From NCBI RefSeq assembly GCF_014649335.1, contig NZ_BMSV01000003.1:62001-126000 (forward strand): a stretch of DNA of 64,000 bases, read 5' to 3'. The notes beneath the pieces are model-generated. The model saw only the letters and a list, made by a program, of their open reading frames with translations, did not search any database and was not told the origin of the DNA. Numbering within the stretch: position 1 is the stretch's first letter; each line of letters opens with the position of its first letter. Position numbers and translations under genes: made by a program. This stretch comes from Streptomyces roseolilacinus (lineage in GTDB: Bacteria; Actinomycetota; Actinomycetes; Streptomycetales; Streptomycetaceae). Of the stretch, positions 7,108-15,947 are shown in pieces.

Positions 7108-9279
7108 TCAGCCCGCGACCGCGAGGACCAGCGGAAACACCCCCGCCGCTCCGGCCTGGCGGAGCAGCCGCGCCGCCATGGCCAACGTCCAGCCGCTGTC
7201 GGAGAAGTCGTCGGCCAGCAGCACGGGGCCGCCCACCGACGACAGCCGGTCGGCGAGGTCGACCGGAACCGTCAGCGCCCGGTGCAGACCGTGGACACGC
7301 TGGGCGCTGTTGGTCCGGGAGATCCGGATGTCCACCGCCTCCGGCGCGTAGCCGACCGAGCCGAGCAGCGGCATCCTGCCCACCTCGGCGATCCGCGCGC
7401 CCAGCGAGCCCACCAGCCGCGGCCTGCTGCGCGACTCCACCGTGACCACCCCGGCCGGCCGCGGCGGCGCGTCCGGTCCGCCCGACGCCCATCCGCCCGG
7501 GCCCTTCGCCCAGTCGGCCAGGACCCGTACGACCGCGTCCAGGACGTCGTCCGGCACCGGCCCGTCCGGCGCCCCGTCCGCCAGCATCGGCCGCAGCCGG
7601 TTGCCCCAGCCGATGTCCGACAGCCGCCCGAGCGCGCGGCCCGGGAACGACTGCTCCCCGACCGGGATGCGGCCCTTGAGGTCGACCCCGATCGCGGGCA
7701 GCCCCGTCGGCCACATCCTGCGCGACTCCACCTCCACGCCCGGCCTGCCCAGCTCACCGCGCGCGGCGTCCAGCGTGGTCTCGGACACCTTCGCCTCGAA
7801 GCGCGGCCCCGCGCAGTTGTCACACCGGCCGCACGGCGCCGCCTCCTCGTCGTCCAGCTGCCGCCGCAGGAACTCCATCCGGCAGCCGTCCGCCGCCACG
7901 TAGTCCCGCATCGCCTGCTGCTCCGCGGCACGCTGCCGCGCCACCCAGGCGTACCGCTCCGTGTCGTACGTCCACGGGCGGCCCGTGCTCGTCCAGCCGC
8001 CCTTCACCCGGCGCACCGCCCCGTCCACGTCGAGGACCTTGAGCATGGTCTCCAGCCGGGTGCGCCGCAGTTCGACCAGCGGCTCCAGCGCGGGCAGCGA
8101 CAAGGGGCGCTCCGCCTGCGCCAGCACGTCCAGCGTGCGCCGCACCTGCTCCTCCGGGGGGAAGGCCACCGACGCGAAGTACTGCCAGATCGCCTCGTCC
8201 TCCTTCCCCGGCAGGAGCAGCACCTCCGCGCTCGCCACACCACGGCCGGCACGTCCCACCTGCTGGTAGTACGCGATGGGGGAGGACGGCGAGCCCAGGT
8301 GCACCACGAAGCCCAGGTCGGGCTTGTCGAAGCCCATGCCCAGCGCGGACGTCGCGACCAGCGCCTTGACCCGGTTGGCCAGCAGGTCCTCCTCCGCCTG
8401 CTGCCGGTCGGCGTTCTCCGTGCGACCGGTGTACGACGCGACGGCGTACCCGCACTGCCGCAGGTGCGCGGCGACCTCTTCGGCCGCGGCCACCGTGAGC
8501 GTGTAGACGATGCCCGAACCCGGAAGCTCGCCCAGGTGGTCCGCGAGCCAGGCGAGCCGGTGCGCCGCGTCCGGCAGCCGTACGACCCCGAGCCGCAGGC
8601 TCTCGCGGTCGAGCGGGCCCCGCAGCACCAGCGCGTCGGACTCCGCCCCCGTGCCGAGCTGCTCGGCGACGTCGGCCGTCACCCGGGCGTTCGCCGTCGC
8701 CGTGGTCGCCAGGACCGGCACGCCGGGCGCCAGCTCGGCGAGCATCGTGCGCAGACGCCGGTAGTCGGGGCGGAAGTCGTGGCCCCAGTCGGAGATGCAG
8801 TGCGCCTCGTCGACGACCAGCAGGCCCGTCGCCGCCGCCAGCGCGGGCAGCACCTGGTCGCGGAAGTCCGGGTTGTTCAGCCGCTCCGGCGACACCAGGA
8901 GCACGTCGACCTCGCCCGCGGCGATCTCCTCCTGGACGGTCTGCCACTCCTCCGTGTTCGACGAGTTGATCGTCCGGGCCCGGATGCCGGCCCGGGAGGC
9001 GGCCTCCACCTGGTTCCGCATGAGCGCGAGCAGCGGCGAGACGATCACCGTGGGGCCGCCGCCCCGCGCCCGCAGCAGCGCCGTGGCCACGAAGTACACG
9101 GCCGACTTTCCCCATCCCGTGCGCTGCACGACCAGCGCCCGTCTGCGGTGCGCGACCAGCGCCTCGATGGCCCGCCACTGGTCTTCGCGCAGCCGGGCCG
9201 TGCCGGTGGCGTCACCGACGAGGCGGGCCAGCACGGTGTCCGCGGCGGCACGCAGGTCTCGGTCGTTCGTGTGCTCCAT
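7108..9279 (-). CDS. RecQ-like (RqlH-type) DNA helicase with C-terminal phosphoribosyltransferase-like domain
   Basis: 723 residues. Domain order: superfamily-2 helicase core (about 30-370), zinc-binding Cys cluster (about 478-500), and a tail resembling a phosphoribosyltransferase (about 640-723). Seen motifs: Walker A RTGWGKS (53-59), DEAH box VVDEAHCISDWGHDFRPDYR, motif III TTATANARV, and QQVGRAGRG of motif VI. Zinc ligands lie in C-RMEF...APCGRCDNCAG. The tail has VLLADDFSDSGWT, a PRPP-loop-like signature. This layout matches the RqlH clade described from Mycobacterium smegmatis, a 3'-5' translocase that unwinds duplex DNA, and differs from classical RecQ with its HRDC domain. Start ATG 9279 follows GTGAGG. 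The role of the tail is unknown. Confidence 0.93.
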   Translation of the reverse strand: MEHTNDRDLRAAADTVLARLVGDATGTARLREDQWRAIEALVAHRRRALVVQRTGWGKSAVYFVATALLRARGGGPTVIVSPLLALMRNQVEAASRAGIRARTINSSNTEEWQTVQEEIAAGEVDVLLVSPERLNNPDFRDQVLPALAAATGLLVVDEAHCISDWGHDFRPDYRRLRTMLAELAPGVPVLATTATANARVTADVAEQLGTGAESDALVLRGPLDRESLRLGVVRLPDAAHRLAWLADHLGELPGSGIVYTLTVAAAEEVAAHLRQCGYAVASYTGRTENADRQQAEEDLLANRVKALVATSALGMGFDKPDLGFVVHLGSPSSPIAYYQQVGRAGRGVASAEVLLLPGKEDEAIWQYFASVAFPPEEQVRRTLDVLAQAERPLSLPALEPLVELRRTRLETMLKVLDVDGAVRRVKGGWTSTGRPWTYDTERYAWVARQRAAEQQAMRDYVAADGCRMEFLRRQLDDEEAAPCGRCDNCAGPRFEAKVSETTLDAARGELGRPGVEVESRRMWPTGLPAIGVDLKGRIPVGEQSFPGRALGRLSDIGWGNRLRPMLADGAPDGPVPDDVLDAVVRVLADWAKGPGGWASGGPDAPPRPAGVVTVESRSRPRLVGSLGARIAEVGRMPLLGSVGYAPEAVDIRISRTNSAQRVHGLHRALTVPVDLADRLSSVGGPVLLADDFSDSGWTLAMAARLLRQAGAAGVFPLVLAVAG

Positions 9280-9331
9280 GCCTCACATGGAACAGCACGG
9301 CACCGACAACCGGCGAACGGGCCGCCATGCC

Positions 9332-9352
9332 TGTGGACAACGGTTATCCACA
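9332..9352. promoter_or_regulatory. Pair of inverted DnaA boxes
   Basis: TTGTCCACA on the minus strand (9332-9340) and TTATCCACA on the plus strand (9344-9352) are separated by 3 bp. Both match the DnaA-box consensus; TTGTCCACA is the preferred Streptomyces form. They lie in the 113-bp gap between the divergent RqlH and DUF4192 genes, far from any origin signature seen here (no dnaA, dnaN or AT-rich stretch). Confidence 0.75.
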
Positions 9353-9392
9353 GGGGTCGACGGATCGGCGGGTCGGGCGGGACCGTCGAGCC

Positions 9393-10874
9393 ATGAACGC
9401 ACACCACGACCACACCGGTCCCCACGGCGCCTCCCCGTCCGGCGACGCGCTGCCCACCGGCACCACCGGGTTCACCGACGAACCGCAGATCACCCTGCGC
9501 GGCCCCGCCGAACTGGCCGACGCGCTTCCCTACACGCTCGGCTTCCACCCCACCGACTCCGTCGTCCTCCTCGCCCTGCACGGCGAGCGCGGCCGCTTCG
9601 GCGGGCGGCTCAGGCTGGGCATTCCGCGCTCGCCCCGCGAATGGGCGCCCGTCGCCGAGCAGCTCGCCGAGTGCCTCGTCGAGGGGTGCGAGCGACGCGG
9701 CTCCCGCCCGGACGGCATCGTCGTCTTCCTCTGCCAGGACCCCGGCGAGGGCGAGAGCGGCCGGAGGGTGATGGAGCGGCTGCGGCCCTTCGCCCAGAAG
9801 CTGCGCACGGCGTGCGGGGCCCTCGACGTCCCCGTGTACGAGGCGCTGTGCCTCTCCGGCGGCAGGTTCTGGTCGTACTGCTGCCCCGACAGCGACTGCT
9901 GCCCGCCCGACGGCACCGCGCTCGCCCCGCCCGGCACCTCGGTCATGGCCGCGGCCGCCGCCTACGCCGGCATCCACGTGCGCGGCTCGCTGCGCGACAT
10001 GGAGGCCAGGCTCAGGCCCCGCACGGCCCGCGCCACCGTGATCGGGCAGGAGCGTGCCCTGGACGCGGCCAGCGCCGCCCTCGTCCACCGCATCCTGGAC
10101 ACCAGGGCACGCAAGGACGTGCGGGACGACACGATCCGGCTGGCGCGGATGCTCGTCGACCGGCTCGCCGAGCATCCGCCGCTCGCCGACCAGGACACCT
10201 CCGACACCCGGGACGACGCGTTGATCACGCACGAGGAGGCCGCCGAACTGATCGTCGGACTGCAGGACCGCCGCACCCGGGACCGCGCCGCCGAGTGGAT
10301 GGAGGGCCCCGAGGCGGACCACGCGCTGCGCCTCTGGCGCGCCCTGGCCCGCCGGTGCGTCGGCGCCTACGGTGAGCACGCCGCCGCGCCCCTCACCCTC
10401 GCAGGGTGGGTCGCCTGGTCCACCGCCGACGAGCCCAGCGCCCGTGTCGCCCTGGGCCTGGCGCTCGAGGCCGACCCCGAGTACGTCTTCGCCCGCCTGC
10501 TGCACCAGGCGTGCAACGAGCAGCTGGATCCGGAGACGCTCCGCGAGTGCCTGCGCGGCGAGCGCGAGGCCCGTGCGCAGGCCGGGACCCGGCACGCGCC
10601 CGGTACGCGGGCAACCGCGCGGGCGGCGGGCGCCCGCGGGGTGCGGCGCCGGCTGCGCGCCCGGGTCGGCCGGTCCCGGGGCACCGCCCAGGGCGCCCCG
10701 TCCACGGGCCCCGGCTCCGCCCGCCCCGCCGAGGCGTCGGGCCCCGGCGTCGGTGCGCACACGGGCCGACGCACCGGCCGCCAGGAGCCGTGCGGCACGC
10801 GCGACGGCGGACCGGGCGGCGACCCGTCCGGTGCGGGAGGAGCGGACGGAAGCGAGGAGGGGAGCGCCCGATGA
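9393..10874 (+). CDS. DUF4192 domain-containing protein
   Basis: 493 residues from ATG 9393 (MNAHHDHTGPHG). The DUF4192 domain covers about residues 25-385: it starts ITLRGPAELADALPYTLGFHPTDSVVL, contains a Cys-rich stretch (SYCCPDSDCCPP near 180) and ends with helical repeats ARVALGLALEADPEYVFARL. The last ~100 residues are a disordered Arg/Gly/Ala-rich tail with clusters such as RGVRRRLRARVGR, plausible for nucleic-acid contact. The family is widespread in actinobacteria and its biochemical role is not established to my knowledge. Two inverted DnaA boxes lie 41-61 bp upstream. Confidence 0.88.
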   Translation: MNAHHDHTGPHGASPSGDALPTGTTGFTDEPQITLRGPAELADALPYTLGFHPTDSVVLLALHGERGRFGGRLRLGIPRSPREWAPVAEQLAECLVEGCERRGSRPDGIVVFLCQDPGEGESGRRVMERLRPFAQKLRTACGALDVPVYEALCLSGGRFWSYCCPDSDCCPPDGTALAPPGTSVMAAAAAYAGIHVRGSLRDMEARLRPRTARATVIGQERALDAASAALVHRILDTRARKDVRDDTIRLARMLVDRLAEHPPLADQDTSDTRDDALITHEEAAELIVGLQDRRTRDRAAEWMEGPEADHALRLWRALARRCVGAYGEHAAAPLTLAGWVAWSTADEPSARVALGLALEADPEYVFARLLHQACNEQLDPETLRECLRGEREARAQAGTRHAPGTRATARAAGARGVRRRLRARVGRSRGTAQGAPSTGPGSARPAEASGPGVGAHTGRRTGRQEPCGTRDGGPGGDPSGAGGADGSEEGSAR

Positions 10875-10989
10875 CGGCCGTGACCCCCGCCCCGGTGCGG
10901 CCGTTCACGTGGGTGGCGGAGTCGCCCGACCCGTGCCGCCGTACCTCCAGCGGCTGTCCGGAGCGCACAGAAGGCTCAGCAGACGACCC

Positions 10990-13056
10990 ATGGACCTCAC
11001 CGTCCCCACCCCCACCCCCCGCCCTGCCGCGTCCGCACCCGCCCGGCCTCCCCGGGGGCAGGCCCGGCAGCCCGCCACCATCGGTCACGGCCCGCTGCCC
11101 GGCGGCCGTCCCGGCGAGCTGCCGCCCGTGCACCACGCCCTCGTCTGCGTGGCCCTCCCCGGACTGGCCGTCTCGGCCGAGCACGGCCAGCTCACCGGAC
11201 AGGGCCTGGAAGGCGTCTACCACTCCGGGCGACGCCTGCTCTCCCGCTGCCGGCTGCGGGTCTACGGCCGCGACCCGCTCACGGTCCAGGGCAGGCTCAC
11301 CTCGGCAGGCCGGGCCCGGTTCGTGGCCGTCGTCCGCTCCCCGGCCGACCCCGGACCCGACCCCGGCGTCTTCGTCGAGCGCTCACGGGACGCCGACGGC
11401 TCGGAGCGGATCGCACTGCGCAACACGACGGGCCGCCCGGTGCGCCTCCCCGTGGAGCTGGCCCTCGGCACGGACCTCGCCGTGCTCGGTGCCGTCGTCT
11501 CCGGCCGCCCCGGACCCGAGCTGCCGGCCACCGTCCACGGCTCGGGACTCCGCTGGACGGCGCCCGACGGCGCCCAGGCCGTCGTCACGGCCGACCCCCC
11601 GCCCCAGGACGCCCTCGCCTCCGCCGGCCTGCTGCGCTGGGAGCTCGACGTCGCCCCCGGCGCCACCCGCGTCGTCGAACTGTCCGTCAACGCGGGACGC
11701 CCCCTCAGACCGGCCGGCCGCACCGGCGGCCCGCGCCTCCCGGACAGCGGTGCCGAGGCCGACGACCCGCGGGCCGCGAGGCTCCTCAAGGCCGCCCTCG
11801 ACGATCTGCGCGGTCTGCTCGTCCGCGACCCCGCGCACCCGTCCGACCTCCACCTGGCGGCGGGTGTGCCATGGCGGACGGGTCCCGCGCCGGCCGAGGC
11901 CCTCTGGGCCGCCCGCATGCTCCTCCCCCTGGGGACCCGGCTCGCCGCCGACACCCTGCGCGGCGTCGCCCGCTCGCTGGACGCCGGGCCCGGGCCGTCC
12001 GGGCGCGTCCCCGGGCCGCTTCGCGACGCGGGCCCCCACCTGCCGCCCGTCTGCACCGGGGTGGAGGCCACCCTCGCCTTCCCGGTGGTACTCGCCGAGG
12101 CCCGCCTCTGGGGGCTCCCCGAGCAGGACCTCGCGGCACTGCTGCCCACCGCCGAGCGCTGCCTGGACTGGCTGCGCGCCGCCGTGGACGACGACGGGCT
12201 GGTGGCCGAACCAGGCCCCGCCGGCCCCGTCAGACGGGCCGAGACGCAGGCCCACGGCCACCGCGCCGCCCTGCTCGGCGCCGGACTCCTGGAGGCGTGC
12301 GACCGGCCCGGCGCCGACGAGTGGCGTGACCGGGCCCGGGCCATGCGCCGGCGGTTCCGGCGGGACTTCTGGCTGGACGACGGCGCGGGCGGCAGACCCG
12401 CGGCCGCCCTCACCGCGGCCGGCAGACCCGTGCCGCACCTGGGCGGCGCCATGGCCCACCTGCTCGACACCGGCCTGCTCGGAGCCGGCCGCCACGCCGA
12501 CGGGCTGCTCGACGAGGTGCGGGCCGGGCGGGTGGCCCGGCTGCTCGGCAACCCCGTGCTGGACACCGGCTGGGGCCTGCGCAGCCTCGGCGCCAAGGAG
12601 CCCGGGTACAACCCTTTCGGGCACCGCGCCGGGGCGGTCCGCGTCCACGAGACGGCCCTCGCCGTGTCGGGGCTCGCCGCCGCGGGGCACGAGGAGGCGG
12701 CGTCCGGGCTGCTGCGCGGTCTGCTGGACGCCGCGGAGGCCTTCGCGTACCGGCTGCCCGAGATGTACGCGGGGGAACAGCGCACCGAGGACGGCGCCCC
12801 GGTACCGCACCCCTCGGCGTGCCGCCCCGCCGCCGTGGCCGCGGCCGCCGCCGTCCACGTCCTCACCGCTCTCGCGGGCGTCCGTCCCGACGCTCCGGCC
12901 CGCACGGTCGCGCTGCACCCGGTACGCTGCGCCCCTTTGGGGGCGATCCGGCTCTCCGGGCTCAGTGTCGCGGGGCGGCCGTTCACGGTGCGCGTGAGCA
13001 GGCTGGGCCTCGGCATGGTCGAGGAGGCCGCCGACGGACTTCAGTTGGGGGTGTGA
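10990..13056 (+). CDS. Glycogen-debranching-enzyme-like glycosidase (GDE N-terminal + six-hairpin domain)
   Basis: 688 residues. After a Pro-rich start, residues about 50-240 form the GDE N-terminal beta-rich domain (LTGQGLEGVYHSGRRLLSRC, then a series of strands). Residues about 270-688 form an (alpha/alpha)6 glycosidase barrel, with the conserved GWGLRSLGAKEPGYNPFGHR loop near 530 and RLPEMYAGEQ near 610. Family members hydrolyse alpha-1,6-linked glucose or related trisaccharide units. At the position where the usual GSVWPHDNAL motif is found, this protein has GAVRVHETAL, so catalytic competence should be tested. The start ATG 10990 has only a distant GAAGG; GTG upstream is possible. It follows DUF4192 by 115 bp. 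Confidence 0.82.
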   Translation: MDLTVPTPTPRPAASAPARPPRGQARQPATIGHGPLPGGRPGELPPVHHALVCVALPGLAVSAEHGQLTGQGLEGVYHSGRRLLSRCRLRVYGRDPLTVQGRLTSAGRARFVAVVRSPADPGPDPGVFVERSRDADGSERIALRNTTGRPVRLPVELALGTDLAVLGAVVSGRPGPELPATVHGSGLRWTAPDGAQAVVTADPPPQDALASAGLLRWELDVAPGATRVVELSVNAGRPLRPAGRTGGPRLPDSGAEADDPRAARLLKAALDDLRGLLVRDPAHPSDLHLAAGVPWRTGPAPAEALWAARMLLPLGTRLAADTLRGVARSLDAGPGPSGRVPGPLRDAGPHLPPVCTGVEATLAFPVVLAEARLWGLPEQDLAALLPTAERCLDWLRAAVDDDGLVAEPGPAGPVRRAETQAHGHRAALLGAGLLEACDRPGADEWRDRARAMRRRFRRDFWLDDGAGGRPAAALTAAGRPVPHLGGAMAHLLDTGLLGAGRHADGLLDEVRAGRVARLLGNPVLDTGWGLRSLGAKEPGYNPFGHRAGAVRVHETALAVSGLAAAGHEEAASGLLRGLLDAAEAFAYRLPEMYAGEQRTEDGAPVPHPSACRPAAVAAAAAVHVLTALAGVRPDAPARTVALHPVRCAPLGAIRLSGLSVAGRPFTVRVSRLGLGMVEEAADGLQLGV

Positions 13057-13161
13057 CCACATGCGGACCGCTGCCGGGGAACGGGCGGAGGGACGAGCGG
13101 GCGGACGGCCGGGCGGGAGCGCGCCGGACACCGTGACCGGAGACCCCGACGAGCGTGTTTA

Positions 13162-13176
13162 TCGTCAGGAAGACGA
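13162..13176. promoter_or_regulatory. Palindrome overlapping the NUDIX-gene promoter (possible NrtR-like self-operator)
   Basis: TCGTC-aggaa-GACGA lies immediately upstream of the TATGAT -10 box (13178-13183) of the NUDIX gene, i.e. between its expected -35 and -10 elements. Position between the promoter elements fits repression. TCGTC/GACGA half sites resemble those reported for actinobacterial NrtR regulators; the assignment is inferred. Confidence 0.5.
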
Positions 13177-13189
13177 CTATGATCGCGGC

Positions 13190-13954
13190 ATGTCCCCCTA
13201 CGACCCCTCGGCCTATCCGCCCTTCGCCGTGACCGTCGACCTGGTCGTCCTCACCGTGCGCCGCCACGCCCTGTGCGCACTGGTCGTCCGGCGCGGAGAG
13301 CCGCCGTTCCAGGGCCGCTGGGCGCTGCCCGGGGGATTCGTGCGGGCCGACGAGGACCTGGGCGCCGCCGCGGCGCGGGAGCTGGCCGAGGAGACCGGCC
13401 TGTGCGTGCACGACCCGGGCGACCCGACCCCCGCGCCCGGCGCCGGTGCCCACCTGGAGCAGCTCGCCACCTACGGCGACCCGAAGCGGGACCCCCGCAT
13501 GCGGGTCGTCAGCGTCGCGCACCTCGCCCTCGCGCCCGACCTGCCCGCGCCCCGGCCGGGCGGTGACGCCAACAGCGTCCGCTGGGCGCCCGTCGAGGAA
13601 CTGCTCAGCCCCGAGGCGGGCTTCGGGGACGAGTCGCCCGCGCCGCTCGCGTTCGACCACGCGCGGATCCTCGCGGACGGCGTCGAGCGCGCCCGCTCCA
13701 AGATCGAGTACTCCTCGCTGGCCACGGCCTTCTGCCCGCCGGAGTTCACGGTCGGCGAGCTGCGGCGGGTGTACGAGGCGGTGTGGGGCGTGGCGCTCGA
13801 CCCGCGCAACTTCCACCGCAAGGTGACCGGGACGCCGGGCTTCCTGGTGCCCGCCGGCGGCACCACCACCCGGCAGGGGGGCCGTCCGGCGCAGTTGTTC
13901 CGTGCGGGCGGCGCCACACTGCTCAACCCGCCGATGCTCCGCCCCGAAGTCTGA
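13190..13954 (+). CDS. NUDIX-domain protein with C-terminal winged helix (NrtR-like regulator)
   Basis: 254 residues. The first ~150 residues are a NUDIX domain whose box fits GX5EX7REUXEEXGU exactly: G-FVRAD-E-DLGAAAA-RELAEETGL (about residues 47-69). The last ~95 residues (SKIEYSSLATAFCPPEFTV, then ELRRVYEAVWG, DPRNFHRKV) match the winged helix-turn-helix of NrtR-type regulators, which sense ADP-ribose and control NAD metabolism genes. An intact NUDIX box leaves hydrolysis possible; many NrtR proteins have a degenerate one. TATGAT ends 6 nt before ATG 13190, suggesting a leaderless mRNA, with a palindrome just upstream. No NAD biosynthesis gene lies nearby. Confidence 0.87.
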   Translation: MSPYDPSAYPPFAVTVDLVVLTVRRHALCALVVRRGEPPFQGRWALPGGFVRADEDLGAAAARELAEETGLCVHDPGDPTPAPGAGAHLEQLATYGDPKRDPRMRVVSVAHLALAPDLPAPRPGGDANSVRWAPVEELLSPEAGFGDESPAPLAFDHARILADGVERARSKIEYSSLATAFCPPEFTVGELRRVYEAVWGVALDPRNFHRKVTGTPGFLVPAGGTTTRQGGRPAQLFRAGGATLLNPPMLRPEV

Positions 13955-14086
13955 GGAACCCGCGGGAGGCGCCGGGAATCCGGCACCCCGCGGCCCCCAC
14001 CCTGCGCAGAAAGTCCGAAATGCCGGGTTATCGTGCTGCGGTACCCGCCCTGCCGCCGAGCGGTCTCACCTACCGCGAGAGAAACG

Positions 14087-15841
14087 ATGCTCCAGGCAAT
14101 CGGACTCACCAGCACGCCGCGCCGGAACCGCCCACCCGCCGTGGACGACCTCACCTTCGAGGCAAGGCCCGGACAGGTCACCGCCCTCCTCGGCCCCGCC
14201 GGAGCGGGCAAGACCACCACTCTGCGGCTCATGCTCGGCCTCGAACGGGGCCGGGGCGTCACCTACTTCCGGGGCCGGCCGCTCCACCGCGTCGCCCACC
14301 CGCCGCGAGAGATCGGCGTCCTCCTCGGTGACGTCCCCGGGCATCCCGCGCGCACCGTGCGCGGCCAGCTCAGGATGGTCTGCGCCGTCGCGGGCGTCCC
14401 CACCTCCCGCGCCGACGACCTGATCGACGCCGTCGGCCTCGAAGGGCTCGCCGACCAGCGGCTCGGCGCCCTCTCCCGCGGCATGGACCGCCGACTCGGC
14501 ATCGCCGCGGCCCTGTTGGGGGACCCGCACGCGCTGGTCCTGGACGAGCCGGCCGCCGGGCTCCCGCCCCAGGAGGCCGCCTGGCTGCACGGCGTGCTGC
14601 GCACCCACGCCGCCCGGGGCGGCACCGTCCTGTACACCACCGCCGACACCAAGGAGGCCGCCCGCACCGCCGACCACGTCGTGGCGATCCGGGCCGGGCG
14701 CCTCGTCGCCGACCAGGACGCCGCCGCCTTCGCCCGCACCCGGCTGCGCCCCCGCGTCGCCGTCCGCACCCCCCACGCCGCCCGCCTCGCCGCGCAGCTC
14801 ACCCGCGAGGCCCGCGCCGCCCGCCGCTCCGTCGAGGCCGTCGCAGAGCGGGGCGGCCTGCTGTACGTGTACGGCAGCGACTGCGCCGAGGTCGGCGAGA
14901 CCGCCTTCCGTCACGGCATCCTCCTCCACCGCCTCACCGAGGAGACGGGCCCCGCCCCCGAGCCGGCGTCCACCCCCGAGTCCCGGACCTGCGGTCCCGA
15001 GGCCGCCGCCCACGCCGCCCCGGTCCGCCCCGTCCCCCGCGCGGCGCGGCGGCGCGGCGGGAGGAGGCGCCGGGGACCGCTGCGCCCCCTGCGCTACGAG
15101 CTGCGGCGCCTGACGGGAGTGCCCTCGACGGCACTCGCGCTCGGCGGCACCGTCGCCGGCTCCGCCGTGCTCGCCGTCCTGCTGGGGCGCCTCGCCGCCA
15201 CGCCCCCGCCCGTCGCCGTCGCCGCCTGGCCGGAACTGCTGCCGCTGCCGCCCGCCGCGCTCGGGGCCGGACTCGTCGGCGCCCTCTCGTTCGGTGACGA
15301 GTACCGCTACCCCGTGCTCCCCACGGCCCTGGGCGCCGCCCCCCGCCGCCTCGGCCTGCTGCTGGCCAAGCTCGCCGTCACGGGCGTCACCGCGCTGCTG
15401 CTCGCCGTCGTCGTCGCCGTCGTCGACCTGGAGGCGCTGCGGCTCGTCTACGGCGGCGCGTTGATCCCCGTACCGGCCGACTGGCCTTCCCTCTGCGCCG
15501 GTTGGCTCGCCCTCGTCGTCGGATGCGGCTGGGCCGGACTGCTGGCCGCCGGGGTGTTCCGGGCCACCGCCGCGGGAATCGTCGCCGTCCTGGCCGTGCC
15601 CGTGGTCGTCGCGCCGACCGTCGAGGGGGCGCTTCTCGGCCCGGCCGTCCGCGCCGTCGCCGGGCTCCCCGCCCGCCTGCGCGAACTGGCCTGGCCCCGC
15701 TGGCCCCACGAGGCCGACCGGTGGCTCGACGGAGCCCTCGGCGTCGTGGCCCAACCCGTCGGTGTGGCACTGGGCTTGTCCCTGACCGCGCTCCTCTGCG
15801 CGTTTCTGTTCACGGGGCTACGGCGCGACGCCCGTTGGTGA
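14087..15841 (+). CDS. ABC transporter: ATPase and membrane domain fused in one polypeptide
   Basis: 584 residues. Residues 1-215 form an ABC ATPase: Walker A GPAGAGKTTT (about 41-50), signature LSRGMDRRL in place of LSGGQ, Walker B ALVLDEPAAGL, then an H-loop region where the usual His is not obvious (TVLYTTADTKEA). Residues about 220-350 are a basic linker (RRRGGRRRRGP). The remainder has about six hydrophobic segments typical of an ABC-2 permease. Such a fused half-transporter would work as a homodimer exporter. It lies directly upstream of whiH, same strand, in the conserved Streptomyces order. Substrate unknown; link to development is inferred only from position. Confidence 0.87.
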   Translation: MLQAIGLTSTPRRNRPPAVDDLTFEARPGQVTALLGPAGAGKTTTLRLMLGLERGRGVTYFRGRPLHRVAHPPREIGVLLGDVPGHPARTVRGQLRMVCAVAGVPTSRADDLIDAVGLEGLADQRLGALSRGMDRRLGIAAALLGDPHALVLDEPAAGLPPQEAAWLHGVLRTHAARGGTVLYTTADTKEAARTADHVVAIRAGRLVADQDAAAFARTRLRPRVAVRTPHAARLAAQLTREARAARRSVEAVAERGGLLYVYGSDCAEVGETAFRHGILLHRLTEETGPAPEPASTPESRTCGPEAAAHAAPVRPVPRAARRRGGRRRRGPLRPLRYELRRLTGVPSTALALGGTVAGSAVLAVLLGRLAATPPPVAVAAWPELLPLPPAALGAGLVGALSFGDEYRYPVLPTALGAAPRRLGLLLAKLAVTGVTALLLAVVVAVVDLEALRLVYGGALIPVPADWPSLCAGWLALVVGCGWAGLLAAGVFRATAAGIVAVLAVPVVVAPTVEGALLGPAVRAVAGLPARLRELAWPRWPHEADRWLDGALGVVAQPVGVALGLSLTALLCAFLFTGLRRDARW

Positions 15842-15939
15842 CCGATTGCCGTCGGAAGGTGATCGTTGCGTGCCAATCCGTCGCGAGCCCTTGGAATTTG
15901 TCCGGTTCCTTACGATAAGGCGTCAATTGCGGCGTGGGC

Positions 15940-15947
15940 GCCGATCA
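15940..15947 (+). promoter_or_regulatory. Candidate WhiG-type -10 element of the whiH promoter
   Basis: GCCGATCA closely matches the GCCGATAA -10 of FliA/WhiG-type promoters, and whiH is a known WhiG target in S. coelicolor. The best upstream partner, TCAA at 15923-15926, is spaced 13 nt away rather than about 15, so the -35 assignment is uncertain. It lies 64 bp before the whiH start. Confidence 0.5.

Noticed and set aside
9332..9352. Origin of replication (oriC)
   Set aside because: Only two DnaA boxes, no AT-rich unwinding region and none of dnaA, dnaN or rpmH nearby.
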